Source of the DNA: DATARH01 sp963705325
Lineage (GTDB): Bacteria > Pseudomonadota > Alphaproteobacteria > ATCC43930 > CGMCC-115725
Assembly (NCBI GenBank): GCA_963705325.1
Contig: OY970069.1
Coordinates: 5,022,001-5,086,000, forward strand
Direction of reading: 5' to 3'
Length of the DNA: 64,000 bases
In this document: piece by piece, positions 1 to 9,350 of the stretch
How the letters are laid out: each line of letters begins with the position of its first letter
How positions within the stretch are numbered: position 1 is the first letter of the stretch
Position numbers and translations under genes: made by a program
The notes under the pieces: model-generated
Told to the model about the DNA's origin: nothing
The model's database searches: none
Seen by the model: only the letters and a program-made list of their open reading frames with translations

Positions 1-1
1 G

Positions 2-481
2 ATGCGCGGCGTCGCGGTCGGCGCGGGCCTCGTCTGCGGCATCCTCGCCGACGTGTCGATCGCCACCAAGGATTGCCGCATCATCGACGGCCACACCCGG
101 CTCGGCGTCGCCGCCGGCGACCACGCCGCGATCGTCTGGCCGCTGCTCTGCGGTCTCGCCAAGGCGAAATACTACCTCCTGACCTGCGATCAGATATTGG
201 GTGAGGAAGCAGAGCGTATCGGTTTGATAACCTTCGCGGTCGATGACGATCAGCTTGAGGCCAAATCGGTCGAGGTCGCGACCAAGCTGGCCGAAGGCGC
301 GCAGAGCGCCATTCGCTGGACCAAGAACTCGCTCAACAACTGGCTGCGCGCCATGGGTCCGACCTTCGACGCCTCGCTGGCGCTGGAGTTTTTCGGATTC
401 AGCGGCAATGACGTGAAAGAAGGCCTCGCCTCGCATCTCGAAAAGCGCAAGCCCAACTTCCCGCCGGCACCGCCGATCTGA
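2..481 (+). CDS. Enoyl-CoA hydratase/isomerase (crotonase) family protein, 5'-truncated by the window edge
   Basis: This is the C-terminal 159 residues of a crotonase-fold enzyme acting on an acyl-CoA thioester. The second oxyanion-hole motif (GAGL, visible residues 7-10) and the following GHTRLGVAAGDHAA stretch with the Leu/Ala-rich helix and KAKYYLL are typical of the family. A full protein has about 260 residues, so roughly the first 100 lie upstream of the window and the ATG at position 2 is an internal Met. The substrate cannot be told from this part. The neighbouring flavin monooxygenase and the box cluster suggest a catabolic acyl-CoA pathway, but this is inference. The family call is firm. 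Confidence 0.85.
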   Translation: MRGVAVGAGLVCGILADVSIATKDCRIIDGHTRLGVAAGDHAAIVWPLLCGLAKAKYYLLTCDQILGEEAERIGLITFAVDDDQLEAKSVEVATKLAEGAQSAIRWTKNSLNNWLRAMGPTFDASLALEFFGFSGNDVKEGLASHLEKRKPNFPPAPPI

Positions 482-496
482 ACCGGTTGACCCCTT

Positions 497-546
497 CCTC
501 ATCCTGAGGTGCTCCGCATGGCGGAGCCTCGAAGGACGCACGACCG
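497..546. repeat. Short palindromic intergenic repeat, type A
   Basis: A roughly 50-bp element starts CATCCTGAGGTGCTCCGC and continues GCGGAGCCTCGAAGGA. The two inner arms GCTCCGC and GCGGAGC pair, and outer CCTGAGG/CCTCGAAGG gives a longer imperfect hairpin. This form is widespread between genes in Bradyrhizobium-like genomes. It follows the crotonase stop and may help end transcription; that role is inferred. Confidence 0.55.
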
Positions 547-602
547 TTGACCCCACAGCCGGTTAGGCGGAACCTTGCGGCAGCAATTCGCGGGAGGACG
601 CC

Positions 603-1754
603 ATGAAAGTCGGCATCGCGCTCAACATGCTGTGCCAGGAGGGCCGATCGGACGCCTCGATCGTCGGCGAGCATCTGGCGATGGGCGACCTCGCCGAGCC
701 ACTCGGCTTCGACTCGATCTTCGCGCTCGAGCACCACTTCACCGGCTACGCCATGTCGCCGGCGCCGACCCAGCTCCTGTCCTACTTCGCCGGACGTACC
801 AAGCGCATTCAGCTCGGCACCGCGGTCATCGTGCTGCCGTGGCACGACCCGGTCCGCGTCGCCGAGCAGATCGCGCTGCTCGACATCCTCTGCGGCGGGC
901 GCTGCGTCTTCGGCTTTGGCCGCGGCGCCGCCAGCGTCGAGTACGAGGGGTTCCGCATCCCGATGGGCGAGGCGCGGCCGCGCTTTGTCGAGGCGGCGCA
1001 GATCATCGTCAAGGCGCTCGCCAACGACAGCTTCGAGCACCAGGGCGAATTCTTCCAGATCCCGCGCACCGCGATCCGTCCGCGCGCCATCTCGCATCCC
1101 GAGCGGCGCTTTTATGCTTCGGCGGTCAGCCCGGACTCGGCCGAGATCATGGCCAAGCTCGGCTTCGGCGTGCTGATGGTGATGCAGAACGAATGGCCGA
1201 AGGCCGCCGAGGACATCGCCCGCTATCGCGAGATCGCGACCGCCTCGGGCCATACGCCGCGCCCGCCGATCATTCTCACCAATGTCTGCTGCGCCGAGAG
1301 CCGGCAGGAGGCGCACGACCGCGCGTTTAAATATCTCGGCCTCAAATGGCAGTCGATCGACGACCACTACCATTTCTCCGATGGCCACCTCTCGACCGTC
1401 AAAGGCTACGAGAGCTACGGCAAGATGGCGCGCACCTACGCCAAGATCAACGAGAGCGCCGAGACGCGCCAGAAGGCGACCGATTTCTACGTCTCGATCC
1501 AGATCGTCGGCACGCCCAAGGACTGCCTGGAACAGATCGCCGAGCTGCAGCGCTGCACCGGCATGGACCACCTGGTCACCGAATTCTCGTTTGGCGGCCT
1601 GCCGCACGAGGAGGGCGAGGTCAACATGCGCCTCTTCGCCGACAAGGTGATGCCGACCCTGCAACGCGACCTCGCCTTCGCCGCGCCGGCCGCCGGCCCG
1701 GCCGCCGTGACCCAGCCAGCCACCGCCAAGGAGCGCCTCTTCGCCCCGGCTTAA
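603..1754 (+). CDS. LLM-class (bacterial luciferase-like) flavin-dependent oxidoreductase
   Basis: The 383-residue protein has the TIM-barrel pattern of luciferase-like monooxygenases: an N-terminal KVGIALNML strand, FDSIFALEHHFTGY near residues 39-52 (the EHHF substrate/flavin-site motif of alkanal/limonene monooxygenase-type members), a GTAVIVLPWHDP strand, and GFGRGAA. Such enzymes oxidise substrates with FMNH2 or F420H2 and O2. The substrate is unknown. The ATG is preceded by GGGAGGA at suitable spacing. The last 30 residues are Ala/Pro-rich and probably disordered. The gene sits downstream of a crotonase and may share its transcript, though a palindromic repeat separates them. Confidence 0.85.
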   Translation: MKVGIALNMLCQEGRSDASIVGEHLAMGDLAEPLGFDSIFALEHHFTGYAMSPAPTQLLSYFAGRTKRIQLGTAVIVLPWHDPVRVAEQIALLDILCGGRCVFGFGRGAASVEYEGFRIPMGEARPRFVEAAQIIVKALANDSFEHQGEFFQIPRTAIRPRAISHPERRFYASAVSPDSAEIMAKLGFGVLMVMQNEWPKAAEDIARYREIATASGHTPRPPIILTNVCCAESRQEAHDRAFKYLGLKWQSIDDHYHFSDGHLSTVKGYESYGKMARTYAKINESAETRQKATDFYVSIQIVGTPKDCLEQIAELQRCTGMDHLVTEFSFGGLPHEEGEVNMRLFADKVMPTLQRDLAFAAPAAGPAAVTQPATAKERLFAPA

Positions 1755-1765
1755 TTTCCTATCGC

Positions 1766-1891
1766 TTCCCGGCGAAGGCCGGGACCCACGGGCGTGGCAG
1801 TCTTGTCGTTCGGCGAGCAAAGCTGAACCGTCAGACCAAGGCTTTCGATTTGTTGGAACTACAGGTCGGTGGGTCCCGGCTTTCGCCGGGA
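1766..1891. repeat. Paired palindromic repeat, type B (CCCGGCGAA...)
   Basis: TTCCCGGCGAAGGCCGGGAC at 1766 and its near reverse complement GTCCCGGCTTTCGCCGGG ending near 1891 form an inverted pair about 80 bases apart; each arm is also a small hairpin. A second copy of the same design lies at 7460-7531. It separates the flavin monooxygenase from the remnant left of the insertion sequence. Confidence 0.65.
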
Positions 1892-1903
1892 TGCGTCAAA
1901 AGA

Positions 1904-1962
1904 CTAATCGAACACTCGCTTGAACGCGGCCCACACGGCGCGCTGAGCGTTGATCGCGCCGC
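1904..1962 (-). pseudogene. C-terminal remnant of an HSL-type alpha/beta hydrolase, cut at the insertion sequence
   Basis: Read on the minus strand, these bases encode about 19 residues ending NAQRAVWAAFKRVFD and a TAG stop. This matches the end of the intact esterase at 3716-4654 (NAQRAVWAAFKRAFA). The IS630-type element begins three bases away at the expected TA dinucleotide. No continuation of the hydrolase is visible on the far side of the element at 2992-3064, so the rest was lost or moved, or this piece arose by partial duplication of the neighbouring gene. The similarity was read directly from the sequence. Confidence 0.7.
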
Positions 1963-1972
1963 TAGAGCATTT

Positions 1973-2482
1973 TCAGATTGAGTCTGCGTAGCCCGCAGCT
2001 CGGAGATAGTTGGCGCATTCATCTGGGGTGAACTGGTCGAGCAGGTCGCCGATGCGCCGCCACAGACCATCGCGGGTTCGTTCTGGGGCCTGGCGCAGCA
2101 GCGTCTTGAGTTTGGCGAAGGCCATTTCGATGGGATTCATGTCGGGTGAGTAGGGCGGCAGCAGGAAGAGTTGAGCGCCGGCGGCAGTGATCGCGGCACG
2201 AACCGCGGCAATCTTGTGGGCCGGCAGGTTGTCCATCACGACGATATCGTCGGGTTGAAGCGTCGGGATCAGCACCTGCTCGACATAGGCGAGAAAAGCC
2301 TCGCCGGTCATCGGTCCGTCGAGCACCATTGGCGCGGTCAAACCATCGCACCGCAGCGCGGCGACAAAGGTCGTAGTCTTCCAATGGCCGAACGGCGCTT
2401 TGGCCAACAGGCGCTGGCCACGCGGGGCGCGACCGTAGAGCCGGGTCATCTTGGTGCTGGCGCCGGTCTCGTCGATGAACAC
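1973..2482 (-). CDS. IS630-family transposase, catalytic frame (ORF B)
   Basis: This frame holds the RNase-H-like DDE catalytic domain. The three acidic residues are visible: D4 in FIDET, D84 in VVMDNLPAHK and E119 in YSPDMNPIE. D84 and E119 are separated by 34 residues, the DD34E signature of IS630. The sequence continues upstream of the listed ATG without a stop to the slippery site at about 2577-2583, which suggests that the normal product is a fusion made by ribosomal frameshifting from ORF A rather than initiation at this ATG. It ends with a Leu/Tyr-rich tail (NYLRAAGYADSI). Confidence 0.85.
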   Translation of the reverse strand: MFIDETGASTKMTRLYGRAPRGQRLLAKAPFGHWKTTTFVAALRCDGLTAPMVLDGPMTGEAFLAYVEQVLIPTLQPDDIVVMDNLPAHKIAAVRAAITAAGAQLFLLPPYSPDMNPIEMAFAKLKTLLRQAPERTRDGLWRRIGDLLDQFTPDECANYLRAAGYADSI

Positions 2483-2952
2483 GAGCTTGTCGGTATCAAC
2501 AAAGGGCTGCGCCGCCCGCCAGATGCGGCGCCGAGCAGCGACGTCCGGCCGGTCTTGTTCGGCGGCGCGGAGCGTCTTTTTTTAAACGACAGCCCGAGAC
2601 GGTCAACCGCCGACCACATTGCCCCGTTGCTCAACCGTACCGCATGCTCGGCCAAAAGCCAGGATCGCAAAGCCGCCAGAGTGATGTCCGGGTAAGCGGT
2701 GATATGGGCCGCCAAGGCGGCCTCCTGCGCCGGCGTCAATTTGCGCGGCCGGTGACCGCGCCGCATGCTGGCGCTCACCTCGCCGGTCCGCCGCCGGCGG
2801 ATCAGCGCCTTGTAGATGTAAGACACGCTGACCCGGAAAACCGAGGCCGCCAACCGCGCCGCCATGCCACCGTCGATCGCCGCCAGAACCCGCGCCCGCA
2901 GGTCCTCCGCATAGCTCTGCCCCTGCCGCCAAGCCATCACTGCCCCCCACAT
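2446..2952 (-). CDS. IS630-family transposase, DNA-binding frame (ORF A)
   Basis: The first about 120 residues contain the helix-turn-helix region expected to bind the terminal repeats (ARLAASVFRVSVSYIYKALI, then a second winged-helix-like part with LTPAQEAALAAHI). It reads LGLSFKKRR at the slippery site: on the coding strand TTTAAAAAAAG, a run of seven A. Beyond that point this frame becomes Ser/Arg/Pro-rich and unlike any transposase, whereas the -1 frame runs into the catalytic domain. The start could be the MWGAV residue or MAWRQ five residues later. Confidence 0.8.
   Translation of the reverse strand: MWGAVMAWRQGQSYAEDLRARVLAAIDGGMAARLAASVFRVSVSYIYKALIRRRRTGEVSASMRRGHRPRKLTPAQEAALAAHITAYPDITLAALRSWLLAEHAVRLSNGAMWSAVDRLGLSFKKRRSAPPNKTGRTSLLGAASGGRRSPLLIPTSSCSSTRPAPAPR
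2577..2583 (-). promoter_or_regulatory. Programmed frameshift site in the IS630 transposase (A7 run)
   Basis: On the minus strand the bases are TTTAAAAAAAGAC. An A7 heptamer is the usual slippery sequence by which IS630 and IS1-type elements join their two frames. ORF A conservation ends here and the catalytic frame is open from here onward. The direction of slippage is inferred from frame positions. Confidence 0.6.
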
Positions 2953-3064
2953 CTTGCGGTCAGGTCAGCAAATCACACTTTATCTGCTCTAGAAACCCCT
3001 TTCAGCGATTCCAGCCAATGCGGCTATGCTCTAGCATCACCCAGAATTACGCAGCAATCACCGT

Positions 3065-3685
3065 TTAATAGCCGATGCTGCCACCGGACGAGACGCTTAA
3101 GGCATGTCGCGCCGGACCGGGCAGGCGTCTACAATGAAGAATATAATCCGCACTACCCTGGTCGTCTTGCCAAGCATCAGTCTTGTCAATTTCGATCCAG
3201 CCTTGTCGCTCAGGATCGCGCGCGAAGACCATCTTGCGTGGATCGTCTTGGGGATGAGGCACATAAGGGGAAGTTTGCATCTCGATCCTCTCGACTCTCC
3301 AGTCGTAGATCAGTGCCGGCGCGTCGGGTTGATGTGCGAGGCTCTCAAAATAGAAGAACGGGTCGATACCGACATATATTTTACCCTTTAGCCAGCACCC
3401 GACCTTCACGCCCTTCGGCGGGGCTTCATCGCGGAACACGACAAATCCGATGTCAATCGCCCACCATTTGTCAGCCACATGGGCCACTTTCCCCACAATG
3501 TCGTACCACGGGCCGCCGGAGTGACTGAGAATGCGCCTAGCTTGACAATTGACCAGTTCCAACTCGGCTGGAGGATAGAATTCAAGGGCGAAGGCGACAT
3601 CGTCGCCCCGCGCAAAGTCGGAGTAGTTTCCGTCTTGGATGATCCAAGAGGAGAGGCCTACAACGAGACGATCGGTCGCTTCCAT
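3065..3685 (-). CDS. Hypothetical protein, unrecognised
   Basis: A 206-residue soluble protein that I do not recognise. It is rich in aromatic residues (Trp/Tyr/Phe; for example GPWYDIVGKV, DKWWAIDIGFVVF and DPFFYFES) and looks beta-rich, with no signal peptide or membrane segment. Its base composition is clearly less GC-rich than the surroundings and it lies between an insertion sequence and a catabolic esterase, which suggests acquisition by transfer. The frame is a long uninterrupted one in a region where opposite-strand frames give only low-complexity translations. Start at 3685 (MEATDRL) is the first Met; an upstream start cannot be excluded. Confidence 0.6.
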   Translation of the reverse strand: MEATDRLVVGLSSWIIQDGNYSDFARGDDVAFALEFYPPAELELVNCQARRILSHSGGPWYDIVGKVAHVADKWWAIDIGFVVFRDEAPPKGVKVGCWLKGKIYVGIDPFFYFESLAHQPDAPALIYDWRVERIEMQTSPYVPHPQDDPRKMVFARDPERQGWIEIDKTDAWQDDQGSADYILHCRRLPGPARHALSVSSGGSIGY

Positions 3686-3715
3686 GCGTTCAGCTGGTCT
3701 ATGTCCACGCCAGAG

Positions 3716-4654
3716 TCACGCGAACGCCCGCTTGAACGCCGCCCACACCGCCCGCTGGGCGTTCATCGCGTCGTCGACCGCCGGCATCATCCCGAAGAAG
3801 GCGTGGATCATGCCCTGGTATTCGTGCCGCTCGACCGGCACGCCGACCGCCTTCAGCCGCTCGCCTAGCTCCAGCCCCTCGTCGTGCAGCACGTCGCATT
3901 CGGCGGCGATGATTATCGCCGGCGCGACCCCCTTGAGGTCGGGCGCGAGCACCGGCGAGGCGCGCCAGTCGGTCGCGTCGTCCATCGTGCGCAAGTAGTG
4001 GCCGCGGAACCAGCGCATCGCATCCGCGGTCAAAACCCCGCAGCCGGTCGCGAAGTTCGTATAGCTCGCGCTACCCATGCGGAAATCGGCGACCGGGTAG
4101 ATCAGCGACTGCAGCCGCAGCTTCGGTCCGCCCTTGTCGCGCGCGATGATCGCGACGACCGCGGCGAGGTTGGCGCCGGCGCTGTCGCCGTGGACGCCGA
4201 GCCGGTCCGGGTCGGCGCCGAGGCTCGCGGCATTGGCATGCACCCATTCGAGCGCCGCCATGGAATCCTCGACCGCCGCCGGGAAACGGTGTTCCGGCCC
4301 CATCCGGTAATCGACCGAGACCACCACCGCCTCGGCGCCGCCGCACAGATTGCGCGCCACCAGGTCGTGGGTATCGAGGCTGCCGATCACGTGCCCACCG
4401 CCGTGGTAATAGACGATCGCCGGCCCCACCCCTGCCGCGTTCGGCCAGTAGATGCGCACCGGGATCGGCCCAGCCGGCCCGGGGATCGTGCGGTTCTCGA
4501 CCCGCGCGACCGGCAGCGGCTCGGCCTTGCGCGAGGCGGCGGTCGCCTCCATCTGCGCCCGCGCCTCCGCCGGGGTCATGTCCTCGATCGCGCGCAGGTT
4601 CATCCCGGCCATCGCTTCGAGAACCTTCTCGATTTGCGGGTGCAGTTTCGGCAT
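3716..4654 (-). CDS. Alpha/beta hydrolase, HSL (hormone-sensitive lipase) family esterase
   Basis: A 312-residue carboxylesterase. The family signature is complete: HGGG at residues 84-87 (oxyanion hole), nucleophile Ser158 in GDSAG, Asp254 in ECDVLHDEG and His284 in GMIHAFF. It should hydrolyse short acyl esters in the cytoplasm. The start at 4654 (MPKLHPQ) is chosen over one seven codons upstream because GAGGGAAA precedes it at proper distance. The divergent MetE-like gene begins about 90 bases away, so the two share a promoter region. A C-terminal fragment of a close paralog lies left of the insertion sequence at 1904. Confidence 0.9.
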   Translation of the reverse strand: MPKLHPQIEKVLEAMAGMNLRAIEDMTPAEARAQMEATAASRKAEPLPVARVENRTIPGPAGPIPVRIYWPNAAGVGPAIVYYHGGGHVIGSLDTHDLVARNLCGGAEAVVVSVDYRMGPEHRFPAAVEDSMAALEWVHANAASLGADPDRLGVHGDSAGANLAAVVAIIARDKGGPKLRLQSLIYPVADFRMGSASYTNFATGCGVLTADAMRWFRGHYLRTMDDATDWRASPVLAPDLKGVAPAIIIAAECDVLHDEGLELGERLKAVGVPVERHEYQGMIHAFFGMMPAVDDAMNAQRAVWAAFKRAFA

Positions 4655-4742
4655 CGCTTTTCCCTCTTCCCTCACGCTGGCTTATGATGCCGCCCCAAAG
4701 CGCGCCGTGTCACGCGGGACGCGACGCGAACCGGAGGCGCCC

Positions 4743-5905
4743 GTGAAGCTCAGCACCGATCGCATTCTCACCACCCATGTCGGCAGTCTGCCGCGACCGC
4801 GCGCGCTGCTCGATCTTATCGCCGCGCGCGAGGCCGGTGAGCCCGTCGACGAAGCTGCCTTCGAGGTGCAATCGGCGAAGGCGGTGGCCGACATCGTCGC
4901 GCAGCAAATCGCTTGCGGCGTCGATGTGGTCAGCGACGGCGAGATGTCTAAGCCGTCCTACGCGACCTATGTAAAGCACCGCGTCGCCGGCATCGACATG
5001 GACCCGTCGGTGGTCGAGCGCGGCCGCGACGTGATGGTGAGCCTCGACCGGCTCGAACACCCCGATTTCCAGACCGCGACCAATTTCAGCAACACCGCGT
5101 TTCCGGCTTGCCTCGCGCCGCTCGCCTACGAGGATCGCGGTCCGCTCGACAGCGACATCCGCCATTTCACCGCCGCCATCGCGAAGACGCCGCCGGTCGA
5201 GGCCTTCATGAATGCGCCCTCGCCCGGCATCCTCACCCGCTTTGTCGTCGACACCTACTACCGGGACGAGGACGCCTATGTGGACGCGCTCGCGGCGGCG
5301 ATGCGCACCGAGTACCAGGCGATCGTCGCTGCCGGGTTCCTGCTGCAGATCGATTGCCCCGACCTCGGCTCCTGCCGGCACAACCAGTACCGTCATCTGA
5401 GCGACGCCGAGTTCCGCCGCATCGCCGACCGCAACATCGCCGCGCTCAATGCGGCGACCGAGGGGCTAGCATCCGACCGCATGCGGCTGCACATCTGCTG
5501 GGGCAACTATGAGGGCCCGCATACGCATGACATCGCGCTCAAGGACATCATCGACATCGCGCTCAAGGCGCGGCCCCAAGGGCTCAGTATCGAGGCCGCC
5601 AACCCGCGCCACGAGCACGAATGGGAGGACCTGAAGGCAATCCGCATCCCCGACGACAAGGTGCTGATCCCCGGCGTGCTCGACTCGACAACCAACTTCG
5701 TCGAGCATCCTCGGCTGATCGCCCAGCGCATCTGTCGTTACGCCGACATTGTCGGGCGCGAGCGCGTGATCGCTGGCAGCGATTGCGGCTTCGGCACCTC
5801 GGCCACCGCGCCGCCGATCGTCGCGCCGAGCATCGTGTGGGCGAAATTCAAGGCGCTCGCCGAAGGCGCCGCCATCGCCAGCCGGCGACTGTGGGGTAGA
5901 ACCGC

Positions 5906-5909
<4 letters not shown>
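4743..5909 (+). CDS. Cobalamin-independent methionine synthase-like (MetE C-terminal domain) protein
   Basis: A 388-residue stand-alone version of the MetE catalytic barrel. The zinc ligands of MetE are recognisable as H250 and C252 in HICWGN, E284 in SIEAAN and C348 in GSDCGFGT, so it should bind zinc and activate a thiol for methyl transfer. It lacks the N-terminal half of true MetE, so it is probably not a folate-dependent methionine synthase; related short proteins act in other methyl or thiol transfers. The GTG start at 4743 follows CCGGAGG. Its stop overlaps the start of the benzoate-CoA ligase (ATGA), so the two are translationally coupled. Confidence 0.8.
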
Positions 5910-7438
<1,529 letters not shown>

Positions 7439-7459
7439 TCGTCATCACTCTCTCACGCT

Positions 7460-7531
7460 CTCCGGCGAAAGCCGGGGCCCACCTTTTCGCCGTGCAGCCG
7501 GTTGACGGGCGGATCCCGGCTTTCGCCGGGA
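7460..7531. repeat. Paired palindromic repeat, type B, second copy
   Basis: TCCGGCGAAAGCCGGGGCCC at 7461 and GATCCCGGCTTTCGCCGGGA ending at 7531 are the same inverted pair as at 1766-1891, closer together. It fills most of the gap between the CoA ligase stop and boxC. Confidence 0.65.
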
Positions 7532-7553
7532 CGCGTACGAGTGTGCGCGCACA

Positions 7554-9202
7554 ATGACGGTGATCGACTTCCGTACCGACCCCTCGCGCTACCGCCATTG
7601 GCGGCTCGCTTGCGACGGCACGGTCGCGACGCTGACCATCGATGTCGATCCCGCCGGCGGGCTCTATCCCGGCACCGAATTGAAGCTCAATTCCTACGAT
7701 CTCGGCGTCGATATCGAGCTGGCTGACGCGGTGCAGCGGCTGCGCTTTGAGCATCCCGAAGTGCGCGCGGTCGTCATCCGCTCGGGCAAGGACAATGTGT
7801 TCTGCGCCGGCGCCAATATCGGCGCGCTCGCCAAAGCGACGCACGGCGACAAGGTCAATTTCTGCAAGTTCACCAACGAGACACGCTTGGCGATCGAGGA
7901 TGCGTCGGAGAATTCCGGACAGCGCTATCTTGCCGCAGTGAGCGGCGCGGCCGCGGGCGGCGGCTACGAGCTGGCGCTCGCCTGCGACTGGATCACGCTG
8001 ATCGACGACCGCCGCTCGTCGGTATCGCTGCCCGAACTGCCGCTGCTGGCGGTGCTGCCCGGCACCGGCGGTCTCACCCGCCTCACCGACAAGCGCAAGG
8101 TGCGGCGTGACCGCGCCGATCTGTTCTGCACTACCGAGGAGGGCGTGCGCGGGCAACGCGCGGTCGACTGGCGGCTGGTCGACGAGATCGCGCCACCGTC
8201 TTCCTGGGACGAGCGCATCGCCGAACGCGCCCTGGCTCTTGCCGCAACTTCCGATCGCCCGTCAGATGCGAAGGGCATCGTGCTGACGCCGCTGGAACGA
8301 GAGATTGCGGGCGACGCGATCGCCTACCCGCATCTGCGGGTCGATCTCGACCGGGCAAACCGGCGCGCCGAGATCACCGTGCTCGGACCGCCAGCGTGCC
8401 GCGACCGCCGCGCATTCGATGGCGCCTGAATTCTGGCCGCTGGCGATGGCGCGCGAACTTGACGACGCAATCCTGCATCTCCGCTTCAACGAACCGGACT
8501 CGGCATCGATCGTATTCCGCAGCGACGGCGACCTGATGAGAGTCAGTGCTACTTGACGGGCTGCTCGAAGGAGTGAGCGACCGACTGGTTTGTCCGCGAG
8601 ATATTGCTGATGTGGAAGCGCGTCTTGAAGCGCATCGACATGACCTCGCGCAGCATCTTTACGTTGATCGAGCCAGGAAGCTGCTTTGCCGGGTTTCTCG
8701 CGGAGCTGGTCTTCGCCTCCGACCGCGCACTGATGTTTTCCGGCAGGCGCAGCGGCGACAACCGGCCCGAGGCGCAGCTTGTGCTGTCAGCGCTGAATTT
8801 TGGCGCGCTGCCGATGGGCAATGGGCTGTCGCGGCTCGCGACCCGGTTTCTCGGCGAGCCCGAAGAGTCTGGAGCGTGCCGAGAAATCCGATCGAAGAGC
8901 CGCTTTCTCGCTGACGACGCTGAACGTCTTGGCCTCGTCACCGCTGCTTACGACGAGGTCGATTGGGACGAGGAGGTGCGGCTGATGCTGGAAGAGCGTG
9001 CGAGCTTCTCGGCGGATGCGCTGACCGGTCTCGAAGCCAATCTGCGCTTTGCCGGGCCGGAGACGATGGAGACCAAGATCTTCGGCCGCCTGACCGCCTG
9101 GCAGAACTGGATCTTCCAACGCCCCAATGCGGTCGGCGACACGGCGCCCTCAAATCCTACGGCACCGGCAAACGCCCCAATTTCGACCCGAAACGGGTGT
9201 AG
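7554..9202 (+). pseudogene. boxC: Benzoyl-CoA-dihydrodiol lyase BoxC, with multiple frameshifts
   Basis: The conceptual product is BoxC, a double-crotonase lyase of about 550 residues that opens the ring of 2,3-epoxybenzoyl-CoA by hydrolysis. N-terminal landmarks in the first frame are FRTDPSRYRHWRL, NVFCAGANIG and GAAAGGGYELALACDW. The reading then jumps near 8393 (EFWPLAMARELDDAILHLRF), near 8545 and 8582 (into WFVREILLMWKRVLKR, then SIFTLIEPGSCFAG and FGALPMGNGLSRLATRFLGE), possibly at 8863-8915, and near 9140 to reach the true C-terminus YGTGKRPNFDPKRV with a TAG at 9202. Conservation is high on both sides of each break, so decay is recent or the breaks are sequence errors. boxB follows directly. 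Confidence 0.85.
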
Positions 9203-9210
9203 TTTTGGTT

Positions 9211-9315
9211 GTCATTCCGGGGCATCGCGCAGCGGGGACCCGGAACCCATGAACACCGGTCGGGGGATTTGGGTGAATACTCGTGCTATTGGGTTCTCGC
9301 TGGCGCGGGAATGAC
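9211..9315. repeat. Palindromic intergenic repeat, type C (GTCATTCC...GGAATGAC)
   Basis: GTCATTCCGGGGCATCGCGC at 9211 faces GCTGGCGCGGGAATGAC ending at 9315, and internal GACCCGGAACCCA faces TGGGTTCTC. The element occupies nearly the whole boxC-boxB gap and has the look of the dispersed repeats common in this order. It does not contain a gene. Confidence 0.6.
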
Positions 9316-9350
9316 AACATAAAGAGTTGGAGAAGATACAGGAGCTCCAC

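Larger units (their letters stand above)
1965..2989 (-). mobile_element. IS630-family insertion sequence, about 1.03 kb
   Basis: The element carries two overlapping minus-strand frames that together form a DD34E transposase. Its ends are GAGCA on both sides (GAGCATTTTCAGATT at the left; GAGCAGATAAAGTG read inward from the right), giving short imperfect inverted repeats. Both ends are flanked by TA (1963-1964 and 2990-2991), the target dinucleotide that IS630/Tc1-type elements duplicate. Size and layout are normal for the family and both frames look intact, so the element may be active through frameshifting. Confidence 0.85.

Noticed and set aside
399..1820. Long open frame of 473 codons on the minus strand
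   Set aside because: It lies opposite the flavin monooxygenase gene and translates to Arg/Gly/Ala-rich low-complexity sequence, the usual shadow of high-GC coding DNA.
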